A stretch of DNA of 64,000 nt, taken from IMG/VR virus record IMGVR_UViG_3300031576_000021, positions 1 through 64,000 of that record; one strand, written 5' to 3'. A program made the position numbers and the translations under genes. The notes below the pieces were generated by a model. It worked only from the letters and a program-made list of their open reading frames with translations, did no database searches and was not told the DNA's origin. The stretch comes from a virus. This document shows positions 1-8,800 of this stretch, in pieces. Every line of letters begins with the position of its first letter. The first letter of the stretch is position 1.

Positions 1-107
1 CTGCGCCGACGGCCACCGCTCTCGTGACCGAAGACGATCAAGACGATCTGCCGGAGGATTTGGCTCCGGCGGTGCCCAGGCCACAGGCGCCGGAAGCAAC
101 GGAGTAG
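1..107 (+). CDS. C-terminal end of an upstream structural gene (partial)
   Basis: An open frame enters from the left edge and stops at TAG 105-107. The visible 34 residues are acidic and proline-rich (LPEDLAPAVPRPQAPEATE), like the disordered tail of a capsid or portal-region protein. Position just before the neck genes suggests a head protein, but no domain is visible. The stop is followed directly by the Shine-Dalgarno of the next gene. Confidence 0.5.
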   Translation, partial: APTATALVTEDDQDDLPEDLAPAVPRPQAPEATE

Positions 108-119
108 GAGGAGGGGACG

Positions 120-791
120 ATGAGCGATCCACTGCGGGTGCTACGGACCGAGGATTTCAGTGGTGGGGGCGGGCTCCCGCGTCTGCGCGGGGTGCTCAAT
201 CAGCTGCGTGGGATCAAGCTGGTACGGGTTGCCAGTGGCGCCGGCATCACGGCGCGCGTGCTCGGGACACTGACGCTGTCCGATGGGGTCAGCAACACCT
301 TGCGGGTCGATGCCCGGCTCGGCGGGCAGCACGGGAACAACATCCGCGTGACGCGCCTGCGCACGACTGCGGCCAACGGCAATCCCGTCTTCGATTTGAC
401 GGTGCACTATCCCAACGATGCGACGATCGTCGAGCGGTTCCTGGGCGTGTCGATGTTGAACACCCATGCCCGCTACGTCGTCAACGTCGTCAACACCGGA
501 CTCTTCGGCGATCCCGCCAGCGAGTACATCCGCGTGGCGGATCTGGCCAGTGTCAATGCCGAGGATCGTCCCGTGAACGGCGGCCCGACGGTGCTTGCCA
601 GTGGGGCGGGCGAGGCCGCGACGAGCGCGGCGGGTGTGGTGCGTGGGGATGCGATCCTGGGGATCTGGAACCACACGGGAGGCACGTTAATCGATCCGGT
701 GGATTTCAACGCAGTGGGGACCGATCTCGTCGTGTCGACAGCGGGCGTCGCCGCGACTCAGACGTTGCTGCTGCTCGTCGCGCCGAAGTGA
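120..791 (+). CDS. Virion protein with a tail-sheath-like segment
   Basis: 223 residues. An AGGAGGAGGGG purine run just upstream fixes the ATG. Residues about 65-130 (GGQHGNNIRVTRL, then VERFLGVSML and YVVNVVN) follow the order of conserved blocks in contractile tail-sheath proteins (G-x-W-G-N-N-I-x-V, ERF-x-x-LSM, RYVV). The protein is less than half the length of a sheath, and the rest of the tail module is non-contractile. It sits between the head side and the connector gene, so it may be a head decoration or neck protein. Structural role is likely; the exact role is inference. Confidence 0.5.
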   Translation: MSDPLRVLRTEDFSGGGGLPRLRGVLNQLRGIKLVRVASGAGITARVLGTLTLSDGVSNTLRVDARLGGQHGNNIRVTRLRTTAANGNPVFDLTVHYPNDATIVERFLGVSMLNTHARYVVNVVNTGLFGDPASEYIRVADLASVNAEDRPVNGGPTVLASGAGEAATSAAGVVRGDAILGIWNHTGGTLIDPVDFNAVGTDLVVSTAGVAATQTLLLLVAPK

Positions 792-801
792 GAAAGGGCA
801 C

Positions 802-1464
802 GTGCAGGTCCAACTGCAAGCCAATGCGCTCGTCACCCTCGAAGCCTTCAAGGACTGGTTCGATCTGGGCGAAGAGGAGACGACCCGCGACGATACGTTG
901 CGGCTGCTGATCAACAGCGCGAGCGACGAGATCGAGCGGTATTGCCGGCGGACGATCAAGCGCGGCGCGGTCGTCAACGAGGCACATGATGGCGGCAGTC
1001 GCGCGATCTATCTGCGCCGGCCACCGATCGATCTCGCGCAGGCGATCACAGTGTCGATCTACGACGGCGTCTTCACGACGGCACTCGGCTCGGACTCGTT
1101 CGTCGTCAATGCCGAGACTGGGCTGCTCGTGTTGCGGTCGGTCGTCGGGCTCCCGGCAATCTATCGGCCACGCTACGGGGATGAAGGGGCGTTCCCCGAG
1201 GGGGACATGAACGTACTCGCGAGCTACACCGGCGGCTACACGACGGTGCCGTCGAGTGTGCAACTGGCCTGCAACATCGCGGTGGCGGGTGGGTACTACG
1301 AGACGCGTCGCGATCCAAACGTCGCCACGGAATCGGCTGGGAGCAGCTCGAAGACGGTGGCGGCCGTCGCGATCTTGCCGCCGCGGTCGCGGGCGATCCT
1401 CTCCTCCTACGTACAGCCAACCGTGCGCCGGGCGACCGGCGGCGCGGCGGCGATGGGGTTCTGA
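802..1464 (+). CDS. Head-tail connector protein, HK97 gp6-like
   Basis: 220 residues from a GTG start. Residues 9-45 (LVTLEAFKDWFDLGEE, then LLINSASDEIERYCRR) match the N-terminal helices of the gp6 / phiE125 gp8 connector family, which form the ring below the portal. The remainder is beta-rich and about 100 residues longer than minimal gp6 proteins; it carries YDGVFTTALGSDSFVV and a GGYTTVPSSVQLACNIAVAGGYYETRRD segment split by the usual helix. It is followed after one base by the next neck gene, as expected of a connector operon. Confidence 0.75.
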   Translation: MQVQLQANALVTLEAFKDWFDLGEEETTRDDTLRLLINSASDEIERYCRRTIKRGAVVNEAHDGGSRAIYLRRPPIDLAQAITVSIYDGVFTTALGSDSFVVNAETGLLVLRSVVGLPAIYRPRYGDEGAFPEGDMNVLASYTGGYTTVPSSVQLACNIAVAGGYYETRRDPNVATESAGSSSKTVAAVAILPPRSRAILSSYVQPTVRRATGGAAAMGF

Positions 1465-1465
1465 A

Positions 1466-1795
1466 ATGCACCAGGAAACGCTCCATGCGGCCACCGATGA
1501 GAACGCTTTCGAGGGCGCGTGGTTCCCAATCGCTCGCTGGCTGCACAAGACGATCCAAGTGGCCAACCTCGCCGGTGCCGGGACGGTGCAGATCGAAGTA
1601 TCGAGCGACAGCGTGAAACCAGCAGTCGGTGCCGACGGGTTCGTCTTCGCAACCGTGACGGCCGCAAACGTGCTGGAGCCGGTGGTCGTGAACAACTGCT
1701 ATGCCTGGATGCGGGTCGAAAAAACGGTGGGGGGGGCCGGGACCGGCCAGACCCGTGCGACGCTGACGGCCCCTGACTGGGAGGGCCGCGTCTAG
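1466..1795 (+). CDS. Small neck or tail-associated protein, unknown
   Basis: 109 residues from the ATG that follows the connector stop by one base. It looks all-beta (VQIEVSSDSVKPAVGADG, FATVTAANVLEPVVV) with no transmembrane segment or Cys cluster, and reads like a small beta-sandwich virion protein. I do not recognise a family. Placement between a gp6-like connector and a gp10-like protein makes a neck role likely. Confidence 0.6.
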   Translation: MHQETLHAATDENAFEGAWFPIARWLHKTIQVANLAGAGTVQIEVSSDSVKPAVGADGFVFATVTAANVLEPVVVNNCYAWMRVEKTVGGAGTGQTRATLTAPDWEGRV

Positions 1796-1797
1796 CG

Positions 1798-2421
1798 ATG
1801 TTCACCGTGGCCGTCATCGTGCCGAGTCAACAGATGGCGCGGCTGGATCGCCGGCTGGCACAGCTGCCCGACCAGCTGAAGCGGGTGGGTCGCCGGACGT
1901 TGGAGCAGCAAGGAGCGCTGGCGCTGCGGCACTTGATCCGCACCCATCTCTCGGCGCCGCACCCGACGCGCACAGCGGTTTCGCGGCGGACAGGGGCCCT
2001 GATCCGCTCCTATCGCTACCGGGTGCGCCAGCGGGACCAGGCGCTAGAGCTGGCCTTCATTCAGCTCCGCAGCGTGCGGGGGCGGCTGGGGGCACGGCCG
2101 GCGGTCTACGGGCCGGTGCTGGAGCGTGGCGCGATCATCCGGGCCAAACATGGCGGCAACCTGACCATCCCACTGCATCCGCGGGCCGAGGCACGCCGGG
2201 CACGGACGGTAGTGGGGCTGTTCCCGATTACCTCACGACGGGGCAACCACCTGCTCGTCATGCGGCGCGGGGCGGGCATCGAGCCGTGGTACTTGCTGCG
2301 GAAGTCGGTCCGCATTCCCGGCCGGCACATGGTGCGGTCGACCGTGCGGTGGGCCCGGCCGCGTGCCGTGACGGCGCTCCGCGGTGCCTACCGCCGGACG
2401 CTCATGGTGCGCCGTGGCTAG
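1798..2421 (+). CDS. Tail-completion / minor tail protein, HK97 gp10-like
   Basis: 207 residues, very basic. An N-terminal helix (MARLDRRLAQLPDQLKRVGRRTLEQQ) is followed by YGPVLERGAIIRAKHGGNLT, which resembles the loop of gp10-like and minor tail proteins in which a basic IIRAKxGxxL segment precedes a beta-strand. These proteins close the neck between connector and tail tube. The gene overlaps the next by 8 bases, typical of neck operons. Family assignment is by pattern only. Confidence 0.6.
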   Translation: MFTVAVIVPSQQMARLDRRLAQLPDQLKRVGRRTLEQQGALALRHLIRTHLSAPHPTRTAVSRRTGALIRSYRYRVRQRDQALELAFIQLRSVRGRLGARPAVYGPVLERGAIIRAKHGGNLTIPLHPRAEARRARTVVGLFPITSRRGNHLLVMRRGAGIEPWYLLRKSVRIPGRHMVRSTVRWARPRAVTALRGAYRRTLMVRRG

Positions 2422-2902
2422 CCCGAGTCGCGCCACGCCGGTCTCGCTGTCGCTTCGGGCGCAGGTCGAGACGACGCTTCGGAAGATCACACGCGCTAAC
2501 GGCTACAACCACGATTTCACGCCGGCCTCGTTCCATGACCAGGCGTTCGATGCGTTCCAGTCGAAGGTGCTGCCGGCGTGTGGGGTGATCATCGGGCCCG
2601 AGCTGGCAGACCCCGAGGCGACGGTCACGGCGAAGTCCGGACGTATCCTTACGGTGCAGATCGATTGGTGGCTGAACAAGAAGGGGTTTCCATCGCTCCT
2701 CGAAGCGAACGAACGGATGGCAGCCGACCTCGTCGTCGCGATGCTCGCCGACGTGAAGCGTGGCGGGCTCGCCTGGGACACGCGGCTGCAAGACATCGTG
2801 CGGGTCGAGGCCGAGACCGGGGTGATCGAGCGCGGCGGCAGTGCCTTCTTCGATGTGCATTTCCGCTATGCAGTCGGCGCGCCGACGGTGATTGCGGCAT
2901 GA
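2414..2902 (+). CDS. Putative tail terminator protein
   Basis: 162 residues from GTG 2414, chosen because it overlaps the upstream stop in the usual coupled arrangement; an in-frame ATG at 2384 would extend the overlap to 38 bases. The fold pattern (N-terminal helix LRAQVETTLRKI, alternating strands TVQIDWWLNKKG, helix NERMAADLVVAML, C-terminal strand FDVHFRYAVG) fits tail-terminator proteins such as lambda gpU. Position between the gp10-like gene and the tail tube agrees. Not certain without structure prediction. Confidence 0.55.
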   Translation: MASPSRATPVSLSLRAQVETTLRKITRANGYNHDFTPASFHDQAFDAFQSKVLPACGVIIGPELADPEATVTAKSGRILTVQIDWWLNKKGFPSLLEANERMAADLVVAMLADVKRGGLAWDTRLQDIVRVEAETGVIERGGSAFFDVHFRYAVGAPTVIAA

Positions 2903-3954
2903 CGGCGGCGCAGGCACTCGCGCCCACCGCTGACGCTATCCGGGTCGCGTGGGCAGCCTCCACCGCCGAGACCGGCAACGGCATGGGCTACACGCGCATG
3001 AGTCGGGCGCTGCAAGCCGCGTTTGTCGAGGCCGGCGGCGTGATCGATCAGGACGCCGAGCTGGCGTTGCACGTCACCTACGCGCCGCATTTCCAGCCGA
3101 TCCCGGGCCGACGCAACGCTCTGATGACAATGTGGGAATCGGAGCCCGTGCCGGCGCCATTTGTCGCGGCCCTCCAGCGGGCCGATGCGATTATCGCGCC
3201 CTCGCGCTGGGTCGCCGACGTGATGCGCCGCGCGGCGCAAGTCCCCTGCGTCTGGATCGTGCCGCTCGGGATCGATCCGAAGCTCTGGCTGCGCGTGGTC
3301 CGCCACCCGCCGCAGAAGCGGCCATTCCGCTGGCTCTGGGTCGGCGCGCACAATCATCGGAAAGGGTGGCTGCACGTCACCGAAGCGTGGAAGCTCGGTT
3401 TCCTCGGGCGGACCGACTGCGAGCTGTACTTGAAGACGACGGAGATCGATCCCGAGTACGTCGCCGCGTTGGCGGCAGGGTACTCAATCCCCGCGGGCTC
3501 GGTGCGCCGCCAGAACAACGTGGTGCTGGACACGCGGAAGGTATCCGACGCCGAGCTGTTCCAGCTGTACGCGCAGGCCGATGGCTTCGTCTTGCCACAC
3601 ATGGGCGAGGGATACGGCTGCACCCTCAGCGAGGCGATGGCCACGGCGCTGCCGTGTGTGTCGATCTTGACAACCGGCGTGACGCAGTTTGCCGATGCGT
3701 CGGTGTGTCGTCCCGTGACGTGGCACTACGAAGACGTGCAGGTCTGTCCCGTTGCTGGCGACGCGATCGTCACCGTGCGGACGTGTTCGGCGGACATTCC
3801 CGACCTAGTTGCACAGATGGCCTGGGTCATGGCACATCCCATCAAGGCGCGTGAGCTGGGGCTCCGCGCGTCCAAGCGCGTCCACGGCCAGCACACGTGG
3901 GGCGAGGCAGGGCGGCGGTTACTGCGGGCGGTCGGCGAGATCACGAGCGGATGA
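2899..3954 (+). CDS. Glycosyltransferase, GT-B fold (GT4-like)
   Basis: 351 residues from ATG 2899, overlapping the upstream stop as ATGA. Transfers a sugar from an activated donor. The C-terminal half shows the GT4 pattern: WLWVGAHNHRKGWLHVTEAW as the interdomain strand-turn-helix, then VSDAELFQLYAQADGFVLPH and GEGYGCTLSEAMATALPCVS, where the E of GEGYG and the E of SEAMA correspond to the E-x7-E donor site. The N-terminal half has MTMWESEPVP and DAIIAPSRWVADVM, common in this family. It is unusual inside a neck/tail operon; the acceptor could be virion protein or host envelope. Confidence 0.85.
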   Translation: MTAAQALAPTADAIRVAWAASTAETGNGMGYTRMSRALQAAFVEAGGVIDQDAELALHVTYAPHFQPIPGRRNALMTMWESEPVPAPFVAALQRADAIIAPSRWVADVMRRAAQVPCVWIVPLGIDPKLWLRVVRHPPQKRPFRWLWVGAHNHRKGWLHVTEAWKLGFLGRTDCELYLKTTEIDPEYVAALAAGYSIPAGSVRRQNNVVLDTRKVSDAELFQLYAQADGFVLPHMGEGYGCTLSEAMATALPCVSILTTGVTQFADASVCRPVTWHYEDVQVCPVAGDAIVTVRTCSADIPDLVAQMAWVMAHPIKARELGLRASKRVHGQHTWGEAGRRLLRAVGEITSG

Positions 3955-3979
3955 GGGGTAGGGCAAGGAGGAGAAGATC

Positions 3980-4969
3980 ATGCTGACCCGGAACAAGATT
4001 CTGCTGGCCAAGACTGAGGTGACGGAAGGGGTCGATTCCGTCCCGACCGCGGCGACGGATTCGATCTTGGTGATCGAACCCGAAGTCTCGCCCAACTCCG
4101 ACGTGCTGGCGCGGCAGGTGGTCGACGCGAGCTTCTCGCCGTTCGGCAACGTGGTGACCGTCCGCGAGCAAAGCTTCACGTTCGGGACGGAGATGCGTCC
4201 GATCGGCGCCATCCCCACTGCGGCGGCGCCGCTCCGGGAGAATCCCCTCTTCGTGGCGTGCGGCATGTCGCCGAGCTACGCTGCCAGCTCGTGCGTTTAC
4301 CGGCCTCGCACTACCTGGCCGGCGAACAACTCCGTGACGCTCTACGCGTTCATCGACGGCTTGCTGCACGTGGGCATCGGTTGCCGCGGCAATATGTCCC
4401 TCGCCGCCGAGGTGGGACAGTACGGCCGCTACAGTTGGACGATACGCGGCACCTTCGCGCCGCTCACGTTCCCCACGCCCGGGGCCGGCGATGGCATCCG
4501 GGACGCCGCGTTCCCGACGCCGACCTATCAGGCATTCGCCATCGATCCCTACCCGGTGCTCGGCACCGCACTCAGCGTGCTGGGCTACACCGGCTGTGCG
4601 GCGGCCATCAGCATCGACCTCCAGAACGACATTCAACGGCGGGTCTGCATGCAGAACGCCAACGGCGTGGCCAGCTTCATCATCGCCGGGCGCAACCCCA
4701 CGGGCGACGTCGACCCGGAAGCCGTCATCCGCGCCACGTTCGACATGTGGGGCCGGTGGGCGAACGGCACCAAGGGTATGGTCAGTTTCTCGATCGGGAC
4801 GACGATTGCCGCAGCCGGCAACGGCCGCATCCTCGTCGAGGCCCCCGCGTCGCAGATCGGCCAGATGGTCTACCGCGATCGCAACGGCATCCTCGTCTTC
4901 GGCATCCCGTTCGGCCTGAACCGACTCGCGTCTGCGGGCGATGATGAGTTGGCCATTACGTATTCATAA
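3980..4969 (+). CDS. Major tail tube protein
   Basis: 329 residues with a clear GGAGGAG ribosome site 6-8 bases before the ATG. The N-terminus LTRNKILLAKTEVTEGVDSV is typical of phage tail-tube proteins, which begin with a short strand and T-E-x-T-x-G-x-x, and the body is an extended beta-barrel protein. It polymerises as hexameric rings to form the tail. Placement immediately before the tail chaperones and tape measure is the canonical position. Several Cys residues are present, unusual for a cytosolic-assembled tube. Confidence 0.8.
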   Translation: MLTRNKILLAKTEVTEGVDSVPTAATDSILVIEPEVSPNSDVLARQVVDASFSPFGNVVTVREQSFTFGTEMRPIGAIPTAAAPLRENPLFVACGMSPSYAASSCVYRPRTTWPANNSVTLYAFIDGLLHVGIGCRGNMSLAAEVGQYGRYSWTIRGTFAPLTFPTPGAGDGIRDAAFPTPTYQAFAIDPYPVLGTALSVLGYTGCAAAISIDLQNDIQRRVCMQNANGVASFIIAGRNPTGDVDPEAVIRATFDMWGRWANGTKGMVSFSIGTTIAAAGNGRILVEAPASQIGQMVYRDRNGILVFGIPFGLNRLASAGDDELAITYS

Positions 4970-5139
4970 ACGATTCCCAATGGTTACGCTCACCTGCAAA
5001 GTCCGTAGTTCATCATTCCTGGTGAAGCCTTGCGAGGTGAAGCGGGCACGATTCACCGGAACGTAACTGTAGGCGCCGAGCACGCTGAATAGACCGGGCG
5101 GTGGACGCAAGGGCCACCGACCCGCAGGAGGGCATGAGG

Positions 5140-5628
5140 ATGCGAGGAACGAATATCGAGCGCGTGCGCGAGTACGTGCTCAAGGAGGAGCGCGACTCCT
5201 CTACCGACGAGCGGACCACGTTCCTGTATCGGTATCTCGACGCCGAGACGATGTGGGACATGCAGGACGAGCTGATGCAGTACAGCGTCCCGCGCGGTGC
5301 TGGGGCCGATGACGACAGCGACGTGAAGACGAGCGTGTTCCATGGCCGCAACGAGCGGAAGGCGCTCCTCAAGGGGCTCGTTGGCTACCGGAACGTCTAC
5401 GACGAAGACGGCGTGCGGTTGCCAGACGTCGAGAACGCCGACCAGACGCAGAAGAAGCTAGTGCTCTCGATGATGACGGCGACGCAGCGGACGGAGTTGT
5501 CCAGCGTGATTCTGCGCAGCGCGAAGCTGACGGAGAAGCAGAAGGGGGAATCACCTTCGCAGCCTGGGCTCTTGTCAATCGCCGAGCCAGCTGCGGACGC
5601 CCCGCGACCTGCGATTGCCGCAGCCTGA
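5140..5628 (+). CDS. Tail assembly chaperone (gpG-like)
   Basis: 162 residues. ATG 5140 lies 8 bases after AGGAGG (5126-5131); GTG 5101 and ATG 5134 are weaker in-frame alternatives. The protein is acidic and helical (IERVREYVLKEERDSS, DAETMWDMQDELMQYS), the usual character of the first tail chaperone, which coats the tape measure before tube polymerisation. It lies between the tail tube and the tape measure, as in lambda G/T. About 170 bases before it (4970-5139) hold no gene that I can support. Confidence 0.7.
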   Translation: MRGTNIERVREYVLKEERDSSTDERTTFLYRYLDAETMWDMQDELMQYSVPRGAGADDDSDVKTSVFHGRNERKALLKGLVGYRNVYDEDGVRLPDVENADQTQKKLVLSMMTATQRTELSSVILRSAKLTEKQKGESPSQPGLLSIAEPAADAPRPAIAAA

Positions 5629-5891
5629 CGGGCGGGTCGTTCTACACCTATGACGAGCCGCAGCCAGACGGGTCGATCAAGCGCCAGCGGCTCGATGGCT
5701 GCCCGCTCGATCGCATCACCCCGTTCGCAAACAAGGTGTTCCTGCTGCATTCGCACTTCGAGAATGGCGTCTTGCTGGACGAAGGAGGGCTAGGGGCACA
5801 GCGGTACTGGTACCTGGAGGCGATGACGGTGGCGGGGGGTGCGTTGCATGAGGCACAGGAGCGACGGCCCAAGCCGAAGCCGAAGTCGTAG
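5547..5891 (+). CDS. Tail chaperone frameshift extension (gpT-like part)
   Basis: This frame lacks a convincing start but is open from well upstream, overlaps the end of the gpG-like gene and stops at TAG 5889-5891, right before the tape measure. About 114 codons (TGGSFYTYDEPQPDGSIKRQ to the Lys/Pro-rich end) look coding. It is the -1 frame relative to gpG, so a gpG-T fusion of about 249 residues would form by a -1 slip. The G run at 5544-5548 is the most likely slip site, though it is not a textbook heptamer. Confidence 0.6.
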   Translation, partial: GITFAAWALVNRRASCGRPATCDCRSLTGGSFYTYDEPQPDGSIKRQRLDGCPLDRITPFANKVFLLHSHFENGVLLDEGGLGAQRYWYLEAMTVAGGALHEAQERRPKPKPKS

Positions 5892-8800
5892 ATGGACGAG
5901 ACAATCCAGGTCATCCTCGAACTGAAAGCGCGCGGGCTCGACGAGATCCGTCGGGTCCGCGCGACGATCGGCGAGGTCTTCCGGTCCTTGCCGGCGACGG
6001 CCGATGCGGCAGTGCGCCGCGCGGCGCAAGCGATCCGGCAATTCGGGGCCGTAGGCGTAGCCTCCATGGCGGCGCTGGCGACGCAGGCCCGCGCGACTGG
6101 CACGCATCTCGCGACGCTACTTGGAGGGACCGGCGCGCTCGGCGTCGGCCTGGGTGCGTTGGCAGGCCATGCACGCAATGCGACGACCGTCGTGACCTCC
6201 TTCGCGGGGCGGATGGTCGCGGCGGGTGGGTCGATGCTCGCGTTCGTCGCCAAGTCGACGATCTTCAGCGTCATCTTCGCGCGGATCGTCGGCGTATTGG
6301 GTGGGGCACGCGCGGCCGTTGCCGGGTGGGGCACCGCTGTAGGCGCCACCGCCGCGCCGACGGCGGCCGCCGCCGCCAGTGTCGGCACGTTCGCCCGTGG
6401 CCTGTCCGTCGTCAGCCCACTCCTCGGCGTATTCGCCGCACGCGCCGGTGTTGCGTTCGGCCTCTTGAAGCCGCTGGCCCTTGGGTTGGGCATCATGGTC
6501 GGGGCCGTCGGGCTGCTGATCCCCGCGTACATCGGTGCGGTCCGTGCCTCGATTGCGTTCAACCAGTCCCTCGCGGATCTGTCCGCGATCACGGGGGCGA
6601 CCGGAGACGATCTCGAAGTGCTCCGGCATGAGGCGATCCGGCTCAGCGAGACGACGACGCAGAGTGCGACCGACGTCGCTCGCGCCTTCACGTTGATCGC
6701 CTCGAAGAAGCCGGAGCTGCTGGAGAGTAGTGCGGCGCTGGCCGATGTCACGGCGAAGGCGATCACGCTTGCAGAAGCGGCAGGACTCGATGTGCCCGCC
6801 GCAGCGACCGCGCTGACGTCGGCGCTCAACCAGTTCCAGGCGCCCGCGTCGGAAGCGGGGCGGTTCATCAACGTCATGGCGGCCGGGGCAAAGTTCGCGG
6901 CGGCCGAGATCCCCGAGTTGACACAGGCACTCGTGAAGTCCGGGACAGAGGCCAGCGGGGCGGGTCTTTCTTTTGAAGAGTTGAATGCGACGATTCAGGC
7001 GCTGGCCGGCTTTGGGACGCCGATCTCGAAGATCGGCACGAGTTTACGCAATCTCTTCCTGATTGTCGCCAAGGAAGGGCACGGCGCTACGCTGAGTAGC
7101 CAAGGGCTTGCCGCGGCACTCGAAGAGATGGGCATCGGCGTGAACAGTGGGGCACTAGCGGCCAAGCGATTCGGGACGGAAAACGCGACAGTGGCTGTGC
7201 AGGTAGTGCGAGCGAAAGGCGCCATCAAGACATTGCTGACCCAGCTCACCGGCACCAATGTCGCCTACGAGCAGGCGGCTATTCGCACCGACACCCTCGC
7301 GGGCGACATCACGCGGCTCGGTAACGCCTGGGACGCACTCAAGCTAAAGATCGGCTCGACCAACGAGGGCCTGGTCCGCACGGCCATTCAGGGATTCGAG
7401 AAGCTGGTCAAGCTGGCGGGTGATCTAGGCATCGCGCTCGGCTTGATTGGTGAGGCTCCCATCGAGGCGGCTAAAACGACGCTACTCCGACTTGGCGACG
7501 AGTTGAGACAGCTGCGACGTGAGGCGGCCGACGTCGCAAGCGGTGCGGCGGCTGGGGCCTTCACGGACTTTGCGCGAGAGATCGAAGCGAAAGAGCAAGT
7601 GCTCCGGGAGGCGAGTGAACGGTTGCGGCAGCTCATCCGTCCTGGACCTCCTGGCATCACGCCGCCTCAACCACCGGTGGTTGAGGAGCTAGCAGGGGAG
7701 GGGGAGGAATCGAAGATCAAGGCCTTGGCCGAAGCTGTTGAGGACCTGACACGTCGGCAGGAGGCGGCCCAGGCAGTCATCGCTGGCTATGGACAAGGGC
7801 TGAGCGAGGCGGCGATCAACGCGCTGAAGCTCGATGCCGAGGTCGTCAAGTTGACGGCCGATCTCACCGCCAAGGCCCAGGCGGCCGGCGCGTCGACTGT
7901 CGGGCTCGAAGCGATGGCGCGGGCAACGCTGGTGGCCGAGGACGCCGAGAAGCGGCTCGCCGACGCCCGGAAGTTCCAGCGCGATACGATTGGCGAGACG
8001 ACACGCGAAATCGCGTTGCTCAATAGTGGCCTCGACGAGAATGCCCTAGCCATCATCCGGGCCGGGGATGCGGCGGCGAAGGGGGCACCGACCCCGGAGC
8101 TGGCGACGCAAGCCCGTGCCTATGCCGAAGAATTGGAGCGGTTGCGGCAGCAGCAGCAAGCGACGGCGGAGAGTTCGCTGGATCTCGGCGAGACACTCCG
8201 CGAGAGCGTCGGGCAGGTGTTCGACTCGCTGGTCAGCGGCACGCGCAAGATCGGCGACACCCTACAAGGGCTCGGCCTGGCGCTGGGCAAGCGCGTGTTC
8301 GACACGTTCATCAAGTCAAAACTCAAGGACTTCGACGCGAAGATCAACGTCAACATCACCCGCGACGTGCCGAAGATGTTCGAGCGCGGCGGCACGGCTA
8401 TCGTCGCCGCGAATGCGAAAACGATGGGGACGGTGGCGCAGGACGCGACCACGGCGTTTGACACTGTGGGAACCGCCTCGACAGACGCCACGCAGGTGAT
8501 CGCCGATTCGGCGACGCAGGTGCAAGGGTCGTGGGGCGGGTTCTTCGGGTTCTTGTTGCAACTCGCGCAGTCGGTGATCGGGCAAGTAGTCGGGCTGTTC
8601 CAGGGGCTTGCCAGCGTGATCGGGCAGCTGCTCGGCTCGTTCTCCGGCGGCGGCATCCTGGGCGCGGTGGGGTCGGTGTTTGGGGCGATCGGGAGTTTGT
8701 TCGGTGGCAGCAGTGCTGCCGGGCTGAGCAGCTCCAGCAGTACCGGGGTTGGGAGCATCATCGGCGGGTTCGTCAGCGCGGCCAAGGTGTTCGGTGGGGA

